A DNA stretch of 28,241 nucleotides, taken from positions 1-28,241 of the forward strand of contig NZ_CAJTUX010000038.1 of NCBI RefSeq assembly GCF_910579365.1, in the 5' to 3' direction. Position numbers and translations under genes: made by a program. The stretch's first letter is position 1, and each line of letters starts with the position of its first letter. The DNA comes from an uncultured Oscillibacter sp. (lineage in GTDB: Bacteria > Bacillota > Clostridia > Oscillospirales > Oscillospiraceae). Positions 6,861-13,567 of this stretch are shown here, one piece after another. A model generated the notes under the pieces. It was not told the origin of the DNA. It saw only the letters and a program-made list of their open reading frames with translations, and did no database searches.

Positions 6861-7719
6861 AGGTGACTCCCTCCAATTCCGCGGCCAGGGCCCCCAGCAC
6901 ATGGCCGGGACCCACGTTGTAGCCGCATTCACGACGGTACTTCCTCAATAGCTCGATGGTGCGCGCGATCTGCGTTTTGCTCAGGCGCTTCGCCAAAAGG
7001 GCGGCGGTCTCCCGGTCCCCGGGCTCCGGAGGGCGGCCGTAGAGCAGCAGCAGCGCCTGGGCGAACAAATTCTCGCTCCGCTCCAGAAGGGCGGCCAGCT
7101 CCTCCCGGGTGAGGCGCCTGCGCTCCATCCGGGCGGCCAGCTCCGCCGCGCTTCCCCGCCTTCCCCCGGCGAGACAGCGGCACAGGGCCGCGCCATCCTC
7201 CGCCTCCTCCCCGCAGGGCGGGGCGGCGGGGAGGAGCTTCAGCTCCACACAGCGGGACCGCAGGGTCCAAAGCACCGCCGCCGGATTCTCCGCGCAGAAG
7301 AGGAACGCGGCGTAGGGCGGTCCCTCCTCCACCAGCTTCAAAAGGACGTTCTGGTCCTGCTCCGTCAAGAGGGCGCAGTCCGGGAAGAGATAGACCTTCC
7401 GCCGCCCCTCGTTGGGCCGGATATAGGCGTCCCTCCGCAGGTCCCGGATCACCTCCACGGCGAGGAACTTGTGCTGTTCGTCCCGGACGGTGACCACGTC
7501 GGGGTGGATGCCCTCCCGGACCTTCCGGCAGGCGGGGCACACGCCGCAGGGCCGCGCGTCCTCCGGTCCCGTGCACTGGAAGGCGGCGGCGGCGAAGCGG
7601 GCGGCGGCCAGGGCGTCCCCCGTTCCGGTGAAAAGAAGCGCGTGGGACAGCGCCCCCCGGGCCGCGGCGGCGCGGAGGCGGGCGAGGACCGGGTCTTCCT
7701 GTGGAGATGCAGCGGCCAT
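6853..7719 (-). CDS. holB: DNA polymerase III subunit delta'
   Basis: A 288-residue clamp-loader subunit. It has the four-cysteine zinc module (Cys49, 58, 61, 64), the SRC arginine-finger motif in LRSRCVEL, and the family helix EQDQNVLLKLVEEGP. The phosphate loop position reads FTGTGDALAAARF without the GKT of DnaX, as expected for delta', which does not hydrolyse ATP. It works with DnaX (tau/gamma, encoded at 13568) and HolA to load the sliding clamp. AAAGGAG precedes the ATG by eight bases. The gene begins an operon with the RicT-like and HAD genes, matching the holB-yaaT order of Bacillus. Confidence 0.88.
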   Translation of the reverse strand: MAAASPQEDPVLARLRAAAARGALSHALLFTGTGDALAAARFAAAAFQCTGPEDARPCGVCPACRKVREGIHPDVVTVRDEQHKFLAVEVIRDLRRDAYIRPNEGRRKVYLFPDCALLTEQDQNVLLKLVEEGPPYAAFLFCAENPAAVLWTLRSRCVELKLLPAAPPCGEEAEDGAALCRCLAGGRRGSAAELAARMERRRLTREELAALLERSENLFAQALLLLYGRPPEPGDRETAALLAKRLSKTQIARTIELLRKYRRECGYNVGPGHVLGALAAELEGVTFD

Positions 7720-7764
7720 GGCGGGGCTCCTTTCCTCCCCCCGGCGGGGGAATTTTTCAAAGAG

Positions 7765-7793
7765 ATTGTATCACAAAGCGCCGCAAAAGAAAA
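7765..7793 (-). promoter_or_regulatory. Possible promoter of the holB operon
   Basis: Minus-strand GATACAAT with TACAAT at 7765-7770; the -35 position 17 bases upstream is only T-rich (TTTTCT). Placement fits a leader of about 40 bases before holB, but the -35 is weak. Confidence 0.4.
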
Positions 7794-7832
7794 GCGGGGA
7801 TTTTTGTGAGTTCGGGAACGGGGCGCGCGCCT

Positions 7833-8843
7833 CTACTCCGCCGGCCACAGCATGTCCCGGGCCACCGGGGTGTAGAAGAGGCGCTCCACCTCCCTGCGCC
7901 CCTTTGTCTGGCCCAGAATCCACATCAGCTTGGCCGCCACGGCCTCCGTGGTCATGTCATAGGCCTCCAGCACCCCCAGCTTGTTTTTCAGCGCGTGGCC
8001 CACGTGATAGACCCCCACGTCGCTGCCCTCGTTCTCCACCTGAGTGGTGATAACCACGGTCTTTCCCGCGCCAAGAGCCTCGTCCACGCAGTGGTAAAAG
8101 CCCCCGGACTCCGGCAGGCCGCCGACGCCGAAGCTCTCGATGATGAGTCCGTCGTTCCGCTCCAGAAGAAAGTCCGCCGTCCCCCGGTCCGTGCCCGGGA
8201 GGAGCTTCAGGAGGGCCACCTTCGTGTTCAGCGCGTCGTAAAACACCGGCGCGTCCCCGCAGTCCTGGCGGATATAGCGCAGAAGCACCCCGTCCCGCAG
8301 GATGCCGAGATAGGGATAGTTGATGCTGGAGAAGGCCTGGAAGCTCTTGGACCGGGTCTTCTTCGCCCGGGTGCCGGGGATCACCTTGCCGTCGAAGACG
8401 ATGGAGACGCCCGGCAGGTCCTCCGACGCGCAACGGAAGGCGTCCGCCAGATTGGTCTTGGAGTCCGTGGAGTCAAAGCCGATGGGCTTCTGGGCCCCGG
8501 TGAGGACGATGGGCTTGGGGCTTCCCTGAATCAGGTAGCTCAGGGCCGCCGCCGTATAGGCCATGGTGTCCGTCCCGTGGGTGAGGACGAAGCCGTCATA
8601 GCGGTCATAGTTCGCCCGGATGCAGCGGGCCATTTGCAGCCAGTGGCCGGGGCCGATGTTGGTGCTGTCCAGGTTCAAAAGCTGGAGGCAGTCCACGGCG
8701 CAGCACTCCGGGATGCCGGGAACCCGGCGCAGCAGCTGCTCCGTGCTCAGCTCCGGGGCAAGGCCCCCCTCCGTCATCTCCGAGGCGATGGTGCCGCCGG
8801 TGCCGACGAGGAGAATGCGCCGGGATTCGTTCCTGTGGGGCAT
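7833..8843 (-). CDS. ansA: Type I L-asparaginase
   Basis: A 336-residue asparaginase that hydrolyses L-asparagine to aspartate and ammonia. Both catalytic motifs are intact: TGGTIAS at residues 15-21 (nucleophile Thr) and HGTDTM at 89-94 (Thr91-Asp92), with the supporting lysine in TGAQKP. There is no signal peptide, so it is the cytoplasmic type I enzyme, which usually acts at millimolar substrate and forms homotetramers. GGAGG is seven bases before the ATG. It stands alone, driven by a perfect promoter at 8874-8902, divergent from the acetyltransferase. No strong terminator was seen after it. Confidence 0.92.
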   Translation of the reverse strand: MPHRNESRRILLVGTGGTIASEMTEGGLAPELSTEQLLRRVPGIPECCAVDCLQLLNLDSTNIGPGHWLQMARCIRANYDRYDGFVLTHGTDTMAYTAAALSYLIQGSPKPIVLTGAQKPIGFDSTDSKTNLADAFRCASEDLPGVSIVFDGKVIPGTRAKKTRSKSFQAFSSINYPYLGILRDGVLLRYIRQDCGDAPVFYDALNTKVALLKLLPGTDRGTADFLLERNDGLIIESFGVGGLPESGGFYHCVDEALGAGKTVVITTQVENEGSDVGVYHVGHALKNKLGVLEAYDMTTEAVAAKLMWILGQTKGRREVERLFYTPVARDMLWPAE

Positions 8844-8873
8844 GGAAGACCCTCCTTTTTCATCGCTGGTTTT

Positions 8874-8902
8874 ATTATAGGAGCCGAGACTTTGCCTGTC
8901 AA
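8874..8902 (-). promoter_or_regulatory. Consensus promoter for ansA
   Basis: Minus-strand TTGACA (8897-8902), 17 bases, TATAAT (8874-8879): perfect sigma-A match, about 30 bases before the ansA start. Confidence 0.85.
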
Positions 8903-8926
8903 GCGGCCCCCCGGCGGGATTTCCTC

Positions 8927-8954
8927 TTGCTTTCCCCTTTGCCGGTGCTATAAT
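8927..8954 (+). promoter_or_regulatory. Promoter for the acetyltransferase gene
   Basis: TTGCTT (8927-8932), 16 bases, TATAAT (8949-8954), back to back with the ansA promoter. Predicted start near 8961. Confidence 0.7.
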
Positions 8955-9010
8955 GCAGGGGGAGATTTTCCATTCTCCCCAACCCCAACCAGACAGGAGG
9001 ACTTCACCCC

Positions 9011-9607
9011 ATGACGGAAGCCGAGAAAATGAGACAGGGCCTGTGGTACGACGCCAATTTCGACCAGGAGCTGCTGGACCGGCGGCTGCGCGCCGAGGAC
9101 CTTTGTTATGAACTGAACCAGACCCGCCCCGGAGATTTGGAGCGCCGGGCGGCGATCCTGCGGACGCTGATTCCGGAGCTGGGGGAGAACTGCTCCATCC
9201 TCTCCCCCTTCTTTGCCGACTACGGCTGCTACTGCCGCATCGGTCCGGGCACCTTCCTCAACCACAACGCCTATCTGATGGACGGCGGCGGCATCACCAT
9301 CGGCGCCCAGTGCTTCATCGGACCCAACTGCGGCATGTACACGGCGGTCCATCCGACGCTTGCCCAGGAGCGGAATGCCGGTTTGGAGCGGGCGCTGCCC
9401 ATCACCATCGGCGACAACTGCTGGATCGGCGCGGATGTGACCATCCTGCCCGGCGTGACCATCGGCCCTCACGCCGTCATCGGGGGCGGAAGCGTCGTCA
9501 CCAGGGACATCCCGGGCCATGTCACCGCCGCCGGCAACCCCTGCCGGGTCCTTCGGCCCATTACGGAGGAGGACAGCATCTACTTATTTAAAAAAGAGGA
9601 GACCTGA
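9011..9607 (+). CDS. Maltose/galactoside-type sugar O-acetyltransferase
   Basis: A 198-residue left-handed beta-helix acetyltransferase of the LacA/Maa/NodL group. It has the N-terminal Mac domain (EKMRQGLWYDANFDQEL), hexapeptide repeats from about residue 60, and the catalytic His114 in the loop YTAVHP, followed by ITIGDNCWIGADVTILPGVTIG. It transfers acetyl from acetyl-CoA to a sugar hydroxyl, probably as a trimer; the exact sugar cannot be told. AGGAGG lies ten bases before the ATG. It is monocistronic with its own promoter and a 13-bp hairpin downstream. Confidence 0.9.
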   Translation: MTEAEKMRQGLWYDANFDQELLDRRLRAEDLCYELNQTRPGDLERRAAILRTLIPELGENCSILSPFFADYGCYCRIGPGTFLNHNAYLMDGGGITIGAQCFIGPNCGMYTAVHPTLAQERNAGLERALPITIGDNCWIGADVTILPGVTIGPHAVIGGGSVVTRDIPGHVTAAGNPCRVLRPITEEDSIYLFKKEET

Positions 9608-9609
9608 AC

Positions 9610-9640
9610 GAGGCGGCGCTTCTTTTGGAAGCGCCGCCTC
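9610..9640. terminator. Hairpin between convergent genes
   Basis: Perfect 13-bp stem (9610-9622 with 9628-9640) and a TTTTG loop, with only modest T content on either side (GTCTCGTGTCTGT on plus). Probably terminates both the acetyltransferase and the sulfur/selenium operon. Confidence 0.65.
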
Positions 9641-9660
9641 GTCTCGTGTCTGTATCCGCT

Positions 9661-9867
9661 TTACTTGCGCAGGGTCAGCTTAAAATCCGGCCCCTGGGCC
9701 TCCACCGCCGCGCGGTAGCCCTGGGACTCGGCGTAGCGGGTGATGTTCTCCACCGCAACCTGGGCGTCCACCAGGACCTCCAGCACGGCGGGCGCGCCCT
9801 TTTGGATGGCCTTCTGGGTCATCACCACCGGCATGGGACAGGACAGTCCTCTCGCGTCGATCATCAC
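9661..9867 (-). CDS. TusA/SirA-like sulfur carrier protein
   Basis: A 68-residue TusA-family protein with the signature Cys-Pro of the first helix (GLSCPMP, Cys10-Pro11), the cysteine that carries sulfur as a persulfide, or selenium in YedF-type relatives. It lies at the end of a three-gene unit after yedE; its first ATG overlaps the yedE stop (ATGA) and a second ATG follows at once. AGGAGG is seven bases before the first ATG. Its position next to YedE suggests it takes up sulfur or selenium from that transporter rather than acting in tRNA thiolation. It lacks the C-terminal DsrE-like half of full YedF. Confidence 0.88.
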   Translation of the reverse strand: MMIDARGLSCPMPVVMTQKAIQKGAPAVLEVLVDAQVAVENITRYAESQGYRAAVEAQGPDFKLTLRK

Positions 9868-10967
9868 GCTTCCTCCTTTCCGGGCAGATGGAGCAGGCTG
9901 ACGGCCAGCAGCACCGCAAACCCGATCGCCACGGCGGTCATGCCCGCCGTTCCGATGCCGCCCACTTTATAAACGCCGTCCGTCACGCTGTCGGCGTTGC
10001 CCGCCAGACCGAAGTTGTGGGCGATGGCCGCGCCTGTGACCATGCCCAGCACCGTCACGGCGGCGTCGCCGTTGCCCTCGCCCGCCAGAATCAGCTGCCG
10101 CAGGGGGCAGCCTCCCAGAAGGATGGAGCCCCAGCCCGCCAGGGCCATGCCCAGGAAGGACCAGAGGTACTGGCTGTGGGCAATGGGCTGGGAGAGGGCG
10201 GAGAGGTTGTAGTTCCCCTGCGCCAGATTCCCCAGGGTGACGGTGATCCAAATGGCCAGGAAGCCCGCCAGAAGCGTGAAGTCCCGCAGCAAGAACGCGT
10301 CCCGCAGGCCCCCCGCCATGCACAGGCGGCTCCGCTGAGCGATGAAGCCCACCGCCAGCCCGGCGGCCAGGGACACCAGCCAGAACGCCCGCATGGCCCC
10401 CGGCCCCTCCTCGGAGAACTTCAAAAGCCCCGGGGCCAGCAGAAGCAGGGCCAGCAGGCCAACCATCACCGCGGGCAGGGCGAGACCCTCCCCCATCTTC
10501 ACGGGATACGCCCGGCCCAGGGAGAAGCCCTTTTTCAAGAAGACCACGCCCACCAGAATGCCCGCCAGGAAGCCCAGCAGGCCCGCCACGGCGGTGAGGT
10601 CCCCGCCGCCCAGGCGGATGACCATCCGCAGGGGGCAGCCCAGGAAGGCCAGGGCCCCGATCATCACAAACAGGCCCAGCACAAAGCGGCTGGCGGGGCA
10701 GGAGCCCGCCCGGGCCTTGAACTCCCGGAAGGCCATGGCCGAGAGCAGCGCCCCCAGGACGATGCCCGGAATTTCGGGCCGGATGTACTGCACCTTCGCG
10801 GCGCTGTGGAGCCCCAGGGCCCCGGCGATGTCCCGCTCGAAGCAGGCGATGCAAAAGCCCATGTTCTTGGGGTTCCCGGCGGCCGTGAGAATCAGCGCCG
10901 CCACGCCCACCACCACGCCGGCCAGGACAATCAGGCCGTAGCGGCGAAACCATGTGTTCTCTTTCAT
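9864..10967 (-). CDS. yedE: YedE/YeeE-family sulfur or selenium transporter
   Basis: A 367-residue membrane protein with about nine to ten hydrophobic segments. It has an internal repeat: each half carries a G-C-P-L-R motif (FLGCPLRM near residue 110 and LGGCPLRQ near 285) followed by a Gly-rich stretch and a helix. Additional conserved Cys are in GFCIACFER, AGSCPASR and SRLCMAGG. Relatives include the YeeE thiosulfate channel, whose cysteines relay the substrate, and the YedE protein associated with selenium metabolism. The neighbours (DUF3343 and TusA-like genes) favour the YedE selenium/sulfur type. GGAGG is seven bases before the ATG. No selD or selA is in the window, so selenium specificity remains inference. 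Confidence 0.85.
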   Translation of the reverse strand: MKENTWFRRYGLIVLAGVVVGVAALILTAAGNPKNMGFCIACFERDIAGALGLHSAAKVQYIRPEIPGIVLGALLSAMAFREFKARAGSCPASRFVLGLFVMIGALAFLGCPLRMVIRLGGGDLTAVAGLLGFLAGILVGVVFLKKGFSLGRAYPVKMGEGLALPAVMVGLLALLLLAPGLLKFSEEGPGAMRAFWLVSLAAGLAVGFIAQRSRLCMAGGLRDAFLLRDFTLLAGFLAIWITVTLGNLAQGNYNLSALSQPIAHSQYLWSFLGMALAGWGSILLGGCPLRQLILAGEGNGDAAVTVLGMVTGAAIAHNFGLAGNADSVTDGVYKVGGIGTAGMTAVAIGFAVLLAVSLLHLPGKEEA

Positions 10968-11030
10968 TCTTTTCCTCCTATATCTGGATATTCTTTTTTC
11001 AGAATAACGACGCCGGAGGAAAAGCCGCCG

Positions 11031-11267
11031 TCACAGCAGCAGCTCATGGAATCCGGCAGCCTCGATGCCTGCCTCCTGAAAGCGGCGCTCCAGCGTCTCC
11101 CGCAGCTCCGGTGGGGCGGACCAGGCGATGCCGCAGTCCGAGGTGACGCTCCGGGGCACGGAGATCAGCTTCCCCTCCAGACCCTCCCGGCGGCACAGAC
11201 GCTCCGCCGCCATGGCTCCGGCGGTGGTGTGAAAGGATACGACGCATCGCGGGCCGCGCTGGCGCAT
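11031..11267 (-). CDS. DUF3343 family small protein
   Basis: A 78-residue DUF3343 protein, recognised by its N-terminal strand CVVSFHTTAGAMAAERLCR, the central PRSVTSDCGIAW motif with a conserved cysteine, and a short C-terminal helix. The family is small, cytoplasmic and usually found beside yedE and TusA-like or cysteine-desulfurase genes, so a role as a sulfur or selenium relay protein is suggested by context. AGGAGG is seven bases before the ATG at 11267; longer upstream reading frames run through the promoter and are rejected. It is the first gene of the operon. A 63-base gap follows before yedE. Confidence 0.85.
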   Translation of the reverse strand: MRQRGPRCVVSFHTTAGAMAAERLCRREGLEGKLISVPRSVTSDCGIAWSAPPELRETLERRFQEAGIEAAGFHELLL

Positions 11268-11299
11268 GGCGGTTCCTCCTTCTTCGTTATTCTTTGAAA

Positions 11300-11328
11300 A
11301 GTATAGCATAATGTTCCCTGTTTGGCAA
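11300..11328 (-). promoter_or_regulatory. Promoter of the DUF3343-yedE-TusA operon
   Basis: Minus-strand TTGCCA (11323-11328), 17 bases, TATACT (11300-11305), about 32 bases before the DUF3343 start. Confidence 0.75.
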
Positions 11329-11411
11329 GCCCTTCCGGAATGGGTTTGCGCCCGGCGTATAATTTTTCTCCCTCCGGGAATCCTTTGGCGGTGGGAATTC
11401 CGCCGTTTTGC

Positions 11412-11439
11412 CATTCCGGCGCAAGGCGCCGGCGGAATG
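11412..11439. repeat. REP-like imperfect palindrome in the gap upstream region
   Basis: CATTCCGGCGC, a short AAG loop and GCGCC-GG-CGGAATG form an imperfect inverted repeat (7 bp outer stem, 5 bp inner stem, 2-base bulge). It lies in the 355-base gap between DUF3343 and gap and has no T-tract, so it is not a classic terminator. It resembles intergenic palindromic repeats; only one copy was noticed here. Confidence 0.45.
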
Positions 11440-11473
11440 CTGATACTTTATTATCAAAAATTCACAACGGCCC

Positions 11474-11531
11474 TTTCAAATTGTTGTTTGAAATGATGAT
11501 TGCCAAAAACTTCACGTTGTGGTAGTATACT
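11474..11531 (+). promoter_or_regulatory. Probable gap promoter with upstream dyad
   Basis: An inverted repeat TTTCAAA-N6-TTTGAAA (11474-11480 and 11487-11493) ends seven bases before TTGCCA (11500-11505). After 17 bases comes TAGTAT (11523-11528), overlapping TATACT (11526-11531). The dyad is where a regulator would bind just upstream of the -35. The rest of 11268-11623 contains the divergent promoter at 11300-11328 and the palindrome at 11412-11439; about 90 bases of leader with no recognised element follow. Confidence 0.55.
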
Positions 11532-11623
11532 TCTGGAAATCATCCAAACAAATCGTTTACGCAATCGTTTATATGGCATTCCAATACAATTTGCACCCAA
11601 ATATCGAAAGGAGTTCCTGAATT

Positions 11624-12640
11624 ATGAAAGCGAAAATCGGTATCAATGGTTTTGGCCGCATCGGCCGCATCGTGTTCCGCGCCGCTCTGAAGCGCGACGA
11701 CGTGGAGGTTGTCGGCCTGAACGATCCCTTCATGAGCCCTGAGTATATGGCCTACATGCTGAAGTATGACAGCGTGCACGGCAGATTCCCCGGCGAGGTC
11801 TCCTACACCGCCGACGCTCTGGTGGTGGACGGCAAGGAGTTCAAGGTCTTCACCGCCAAGGAAGTCAGCGATATTCCCTGGGCCAGCGTGGGCGCGGAGT
11901 ATATCTGCGAGTGCACCGGCCAGCACCTGGAGAAGAGCAAGTGCGAGGGCCACATCAAGGCCGGCGCCAAGCACGTCATCATGGGCGCCCCCTCCAAGGA
12001 CGACACCCCGATGTTCGTCATGGGCGTGAACAACAAGAAGTACACCTCCGACATGACCTATGTCTCCAACGCCTCCTGCACCACCAACTGCCTGGCCCCC
12101 ATTGCCAAGGTTCTGAACGAGAAGTTCGGCATCATCGAGGGTCTGATGACCACCGTGCACTCCGTCACGCCCACTCAGAAGCTGCTGGACGGCGCTTCCA
12201 TGAAGGACTGGCGCGGCGGCCGCGCGGCCACCGGCAACATCATCCCCTCCTCCACCGGCGCGGCCAAGGCCGTGGGCAAGGTCATCCCCGAGCTCAACGG
12301 CAAGCTCACCGGCATCTCCATGCGCGTCCCCACCCTGGACGTGTCCGTGGTGGACCTGACCGCCCGTCTGGAGAAGCCCGCCAGCTATGACGACATCTGC
12401 AAGGCCATGAAGGAGGCCAGCGAGGGCGAGCTGAAGGGCATTCTGGGCTACACCGACGAGGATGTGGTCTCCAGCGACTTCCTGGGCTGCCCCCTCACCT
12501 CCATCTTCGACAAGAAGGCCGGCCTCAGCCTGACCGACAACTTCGTGAAGGTCGTCTCCTGGTATGACAACGAGACCGGCTACGCCAACAAGATGGTGGA
12601 GCTGATCGCCTATATGTTCTCTGTGGACAGCAAGCAGTAA
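11624..12640 (+). CDS. gap: Type I glyceraldehyde-3-phosphate dehydrogenase
   Basis: A 338-residue glycolytic enzyme that oxidises and phosphorylates glyceraldehyde 3-phosphate to 1,3-bisphosphoglycerate with NAD. It has the Rossmann start INGFGRIGR, catalytic Cys152 in SNASCTTN, His179 in TTVHSVT, and the C-terminal SWYDNETGYANKMVEL. The GLND turn (Asp34) fits preference for NAD over NADP. AAAGGAG lies about ten bases before the ATG. It is monocistronic here (no cggR or pgk next to it), with a dyad-bearing promoter and a strong terminator, consistent with a highly expressed, separately regulated gene. Confidence 0.97.
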   Translation: MKAKIGINGFGRIGRIVFRAALKRDDVEVVGLNDPFMSPEYMAYMLKYDSVHGRFPGEVSYTADALVVDGKEFKVFTAKEVSDIPWASVGAEYICECTGQHLEKSKCEGHIKAGAKHVIMGAPSKDDTPMFVMGVNNKKYTSDMTYVSNASCTTNCLAPIAKVLNEKFGIIEGLMTTVHSVTPTQKLLDGASMKDWRGGRAATGNIIPSSTGAAKAVGKVIPELNGKLTGISMRVPTLDVSVVDLTARLEKPASYDDICKAMKEASEGELKGILGYTDEDVVSSDFLGCPLTSIFDKKAGLSLTDNFVKVVSWYDNETGYANKMVELIAYMFSVDSKQ

Positions 12641-12651
12641 TTCATCCGTTC

Positions 12652-12685
12652 AAAGGCCCGCCGGAAAACCGGCGGGCCTTTTTTT
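12652..12685 (+). terminator. Terminator of gap
   Basis: 13-bp stem (12652-12664 with 12669-12681), AAAA loop, and a run of seven T residues at 12679-12685. Confidence 0.92.
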
Positions 12686-12760
12686 GCCTGTCCTTCCAAG
12701 GGGGCGCGGCGAAGTCCCGCCCCGTCGGTCCGCCGGGGAAAGCGGCCCGCAGGTCTTCTC

Positions 12761-13027
12761 TCAGCCCCGCTGGGTGTACCCGTCGTGCCTCGCTGTGTAG
12801 ATGCCCTCCGCCTCCAGTGCTTTTACGATTTTCTCTATGCGCCGGAAACACGCCGGGTCCTCCAGCGTATCGTCATCCAGTATCCGTCCGATTTCCTCCA
12901 GAACCCGCACCGCCTTCGTCTCAACCGCTTGGGCGAGCGCCTCCAGACGGCCCGCCTGCTCCAGAATCTTCACGACTTCACAGCCCACCGCCTGCGCCAT
13001 CAGGTCTTCCTTAACAGACCATTCCAT
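12761..13027 (-). CDS. Small helical protein of unknown function, divergent from an HTH regulator
   Basis: An 88-residue, mostly alpha-helical, acidic protein with heptad-like leucine/valine spacing (VVKILEQAGRLEALAQAV, RVLEEIGRIL), a single central Cys in DPACFRRIEKIV, and a polar C-terminus. I do not recognise a family. ATG 13027 is preferred to ATG 13033 because AGAGG then lies eight bases upstream rather than two. It is divergent from the HTH gene at 13122 and its promoter (TTGAAT-N17-TATAAT, minus) brackets a perfect dyad. A role linked to the regulator, for example a partner or target, is inference from arrangement only. Confidence 0.65.
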   Translation of the reverse strand: MEWSVKEDLMAQAVGCEVVKILEQAGRLEALAQAVETKAVRVLEEIGRILDDDTLEDPACFRRIEKIVKALEAEGIYTARHDGYTQRG

Positions 13028-13046
13028 TTCCATCACCTCTCCGATA

Positions 13047-13097
13047 ATTATACCCGGTATCTCGGGTATATTCAAGAGAAAACGTACAAAATATAAT
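13047..13097. promoter_or_regulatory. Divergent promoter region with a 22-bp operator-like dyad
   Basis: On the minus strand TTGAAT (13070-13075), 17 bases, TATAAT (13047-13052) reads toward the 88-aa gene. On the plus strand TATAAT (13092-13097) with a weak -35 near 13069-13074 reads toward the HTH gene. A perfect inverted repeat TATACCCG-N6-CGGGTATA (13049-13070) fills the spacer of the minus promoter and touches the plus -35, so one bound dimer could repress both. Confidence 0.7.
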
Positions 13098-13121
13098 AGA
13101 AATCGCAAGGAGGTGCTTCTT

Positions 13122-13328
13122 GTGATTTCTTACTGTCCTCTGTGGGATACCATGCGCAGCAAAAACGTGACCACATATACGCTGATTAAGGATTACCATT
13201 TCAGCAAGGGGACGCTGGATGCCTTGAAGCAAGGGCGCAACATTTCGACCGCCACTCTGGATGATATTTGCAGAATTTTGGACTGCAAGGTGGAAGACGT
13301 GCTGCTCTATATTCCAAACGAGCCGTAA
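13122..13328 (+). CDS. Small Cro/C1-type HTH regulator
   Basis: A 68-residue DNA-binding protein of the small XRE/HTH_26 type: LWDTMRSKNVTTYTLIKDYHFSKGTLDALKQGR forms helices 1-3 and TATLDDICRILDCKVEDVLLY completes the five-helix fold. There is no extra domain. AAGGAGG ends eight bases before the GTG at 13122, which fixes the start; the longer open frame upstream lies over the divergent promoter. It probably binds the adjacent dyad at 13049-13070 and so controls itself and the divergent 88-aa gene; this is inferred from position. No T-rich terminator follows, only a short AGCCG/CGGCT hairpin at the stop. Confidence 0.82.
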   Translation: MISYCPLWDTMRSKNVTTYTLIKDYHFSKGTLDALKQGRNISTATLDDICRILDCKVEDVLLYIPNEP

Positions 13329-13370
13329 GGCGGCTGAAAAAAGGTCTTTCTGCAAAAATAAAATTTTCTG

Positions 13371-13399
13371 TTGCCATTTGGGAAAGAATATAGTAGAAT
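13371..13399 (+). promoter_or_regulatory. Promoter of the SRP RNA
   Basis: TTGCCA (13371-13376), 17 bases, TAGAAT (13394-13399); predicts transcription from about 13406-13410, matching the first paired base of the SRP RNA. Confidence 0.8.
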
Positions 13400-13407
13400 A
13401 GCAGAGT

Positions 13408-13546
13408 AAGTCCTCCGCAGGCAGCTGCGGAGCCGGTCTCGCGCAATGGATGCCCGCGAACCATGTCAGGCGGGGAACCGAGCAGCATTAAGCGGGATGT
13501 TTCATGTGCCGCGAGGCAACCGGCTCCGCAGCTGCATGCGGAGAAC
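13408..13546 (+). ncRNA. ffs: Small-type signal recognition particle RNA (4.5S-like)
   Basis: The RNA scaffold of SRP, which with Ffh targets membrane proteins. The universally conserved domain IV is present: GTCAGG (13465-13470), apical CGG-GGAA-CCG (13471-13480) and AGCAGC (13481-13486), preceded by GAACCAT and followed by ATTAAG. The 5' arm 13410-13436 pairs with 13520-13546 over about 27 bases with two mismatches; CTCGCG and CGCGAG form the next helix. No Alu domain is seen, so it is the short form of about 138 nt. Seven T residues (13547-13553) follow the closing helix and should end transcription. The usual apical stem UCC/GGA is replaced by CGG/CCG, a compensated change. It lies immediately before dnaX, as in many Firmicutes. 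Confidence 0.93.
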
Positions 13547-13567
13547 TTTTTTTCAGGAGGTGAGGCA

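Noticed and set aside
4779..6866. A 695-codon plus-strand open frame opposite the HAD and RicT-like genes
   Set aside because: Low-complexity Gly/Ala/His/Leu-rich translation with no family motifs; it is the antisense frame kept open by high third-position GC. Both opposing genes have full motifs and ribosome sites.
11341..11363. A plus-strand promoter using TATAAT at 11358-11363
   Set aside because: No acceptable -35 at 16-18 bases and it lies about 260 bases from gap; the element at 11500-11531 is better placed.
13328..13370. A terminator after the HTH gene (AGCCG/CGGCT hairpin)
   Set aside because: Only 5 bp, overlapping the stop codon, and followed by A residues rather than T on the plus strand.
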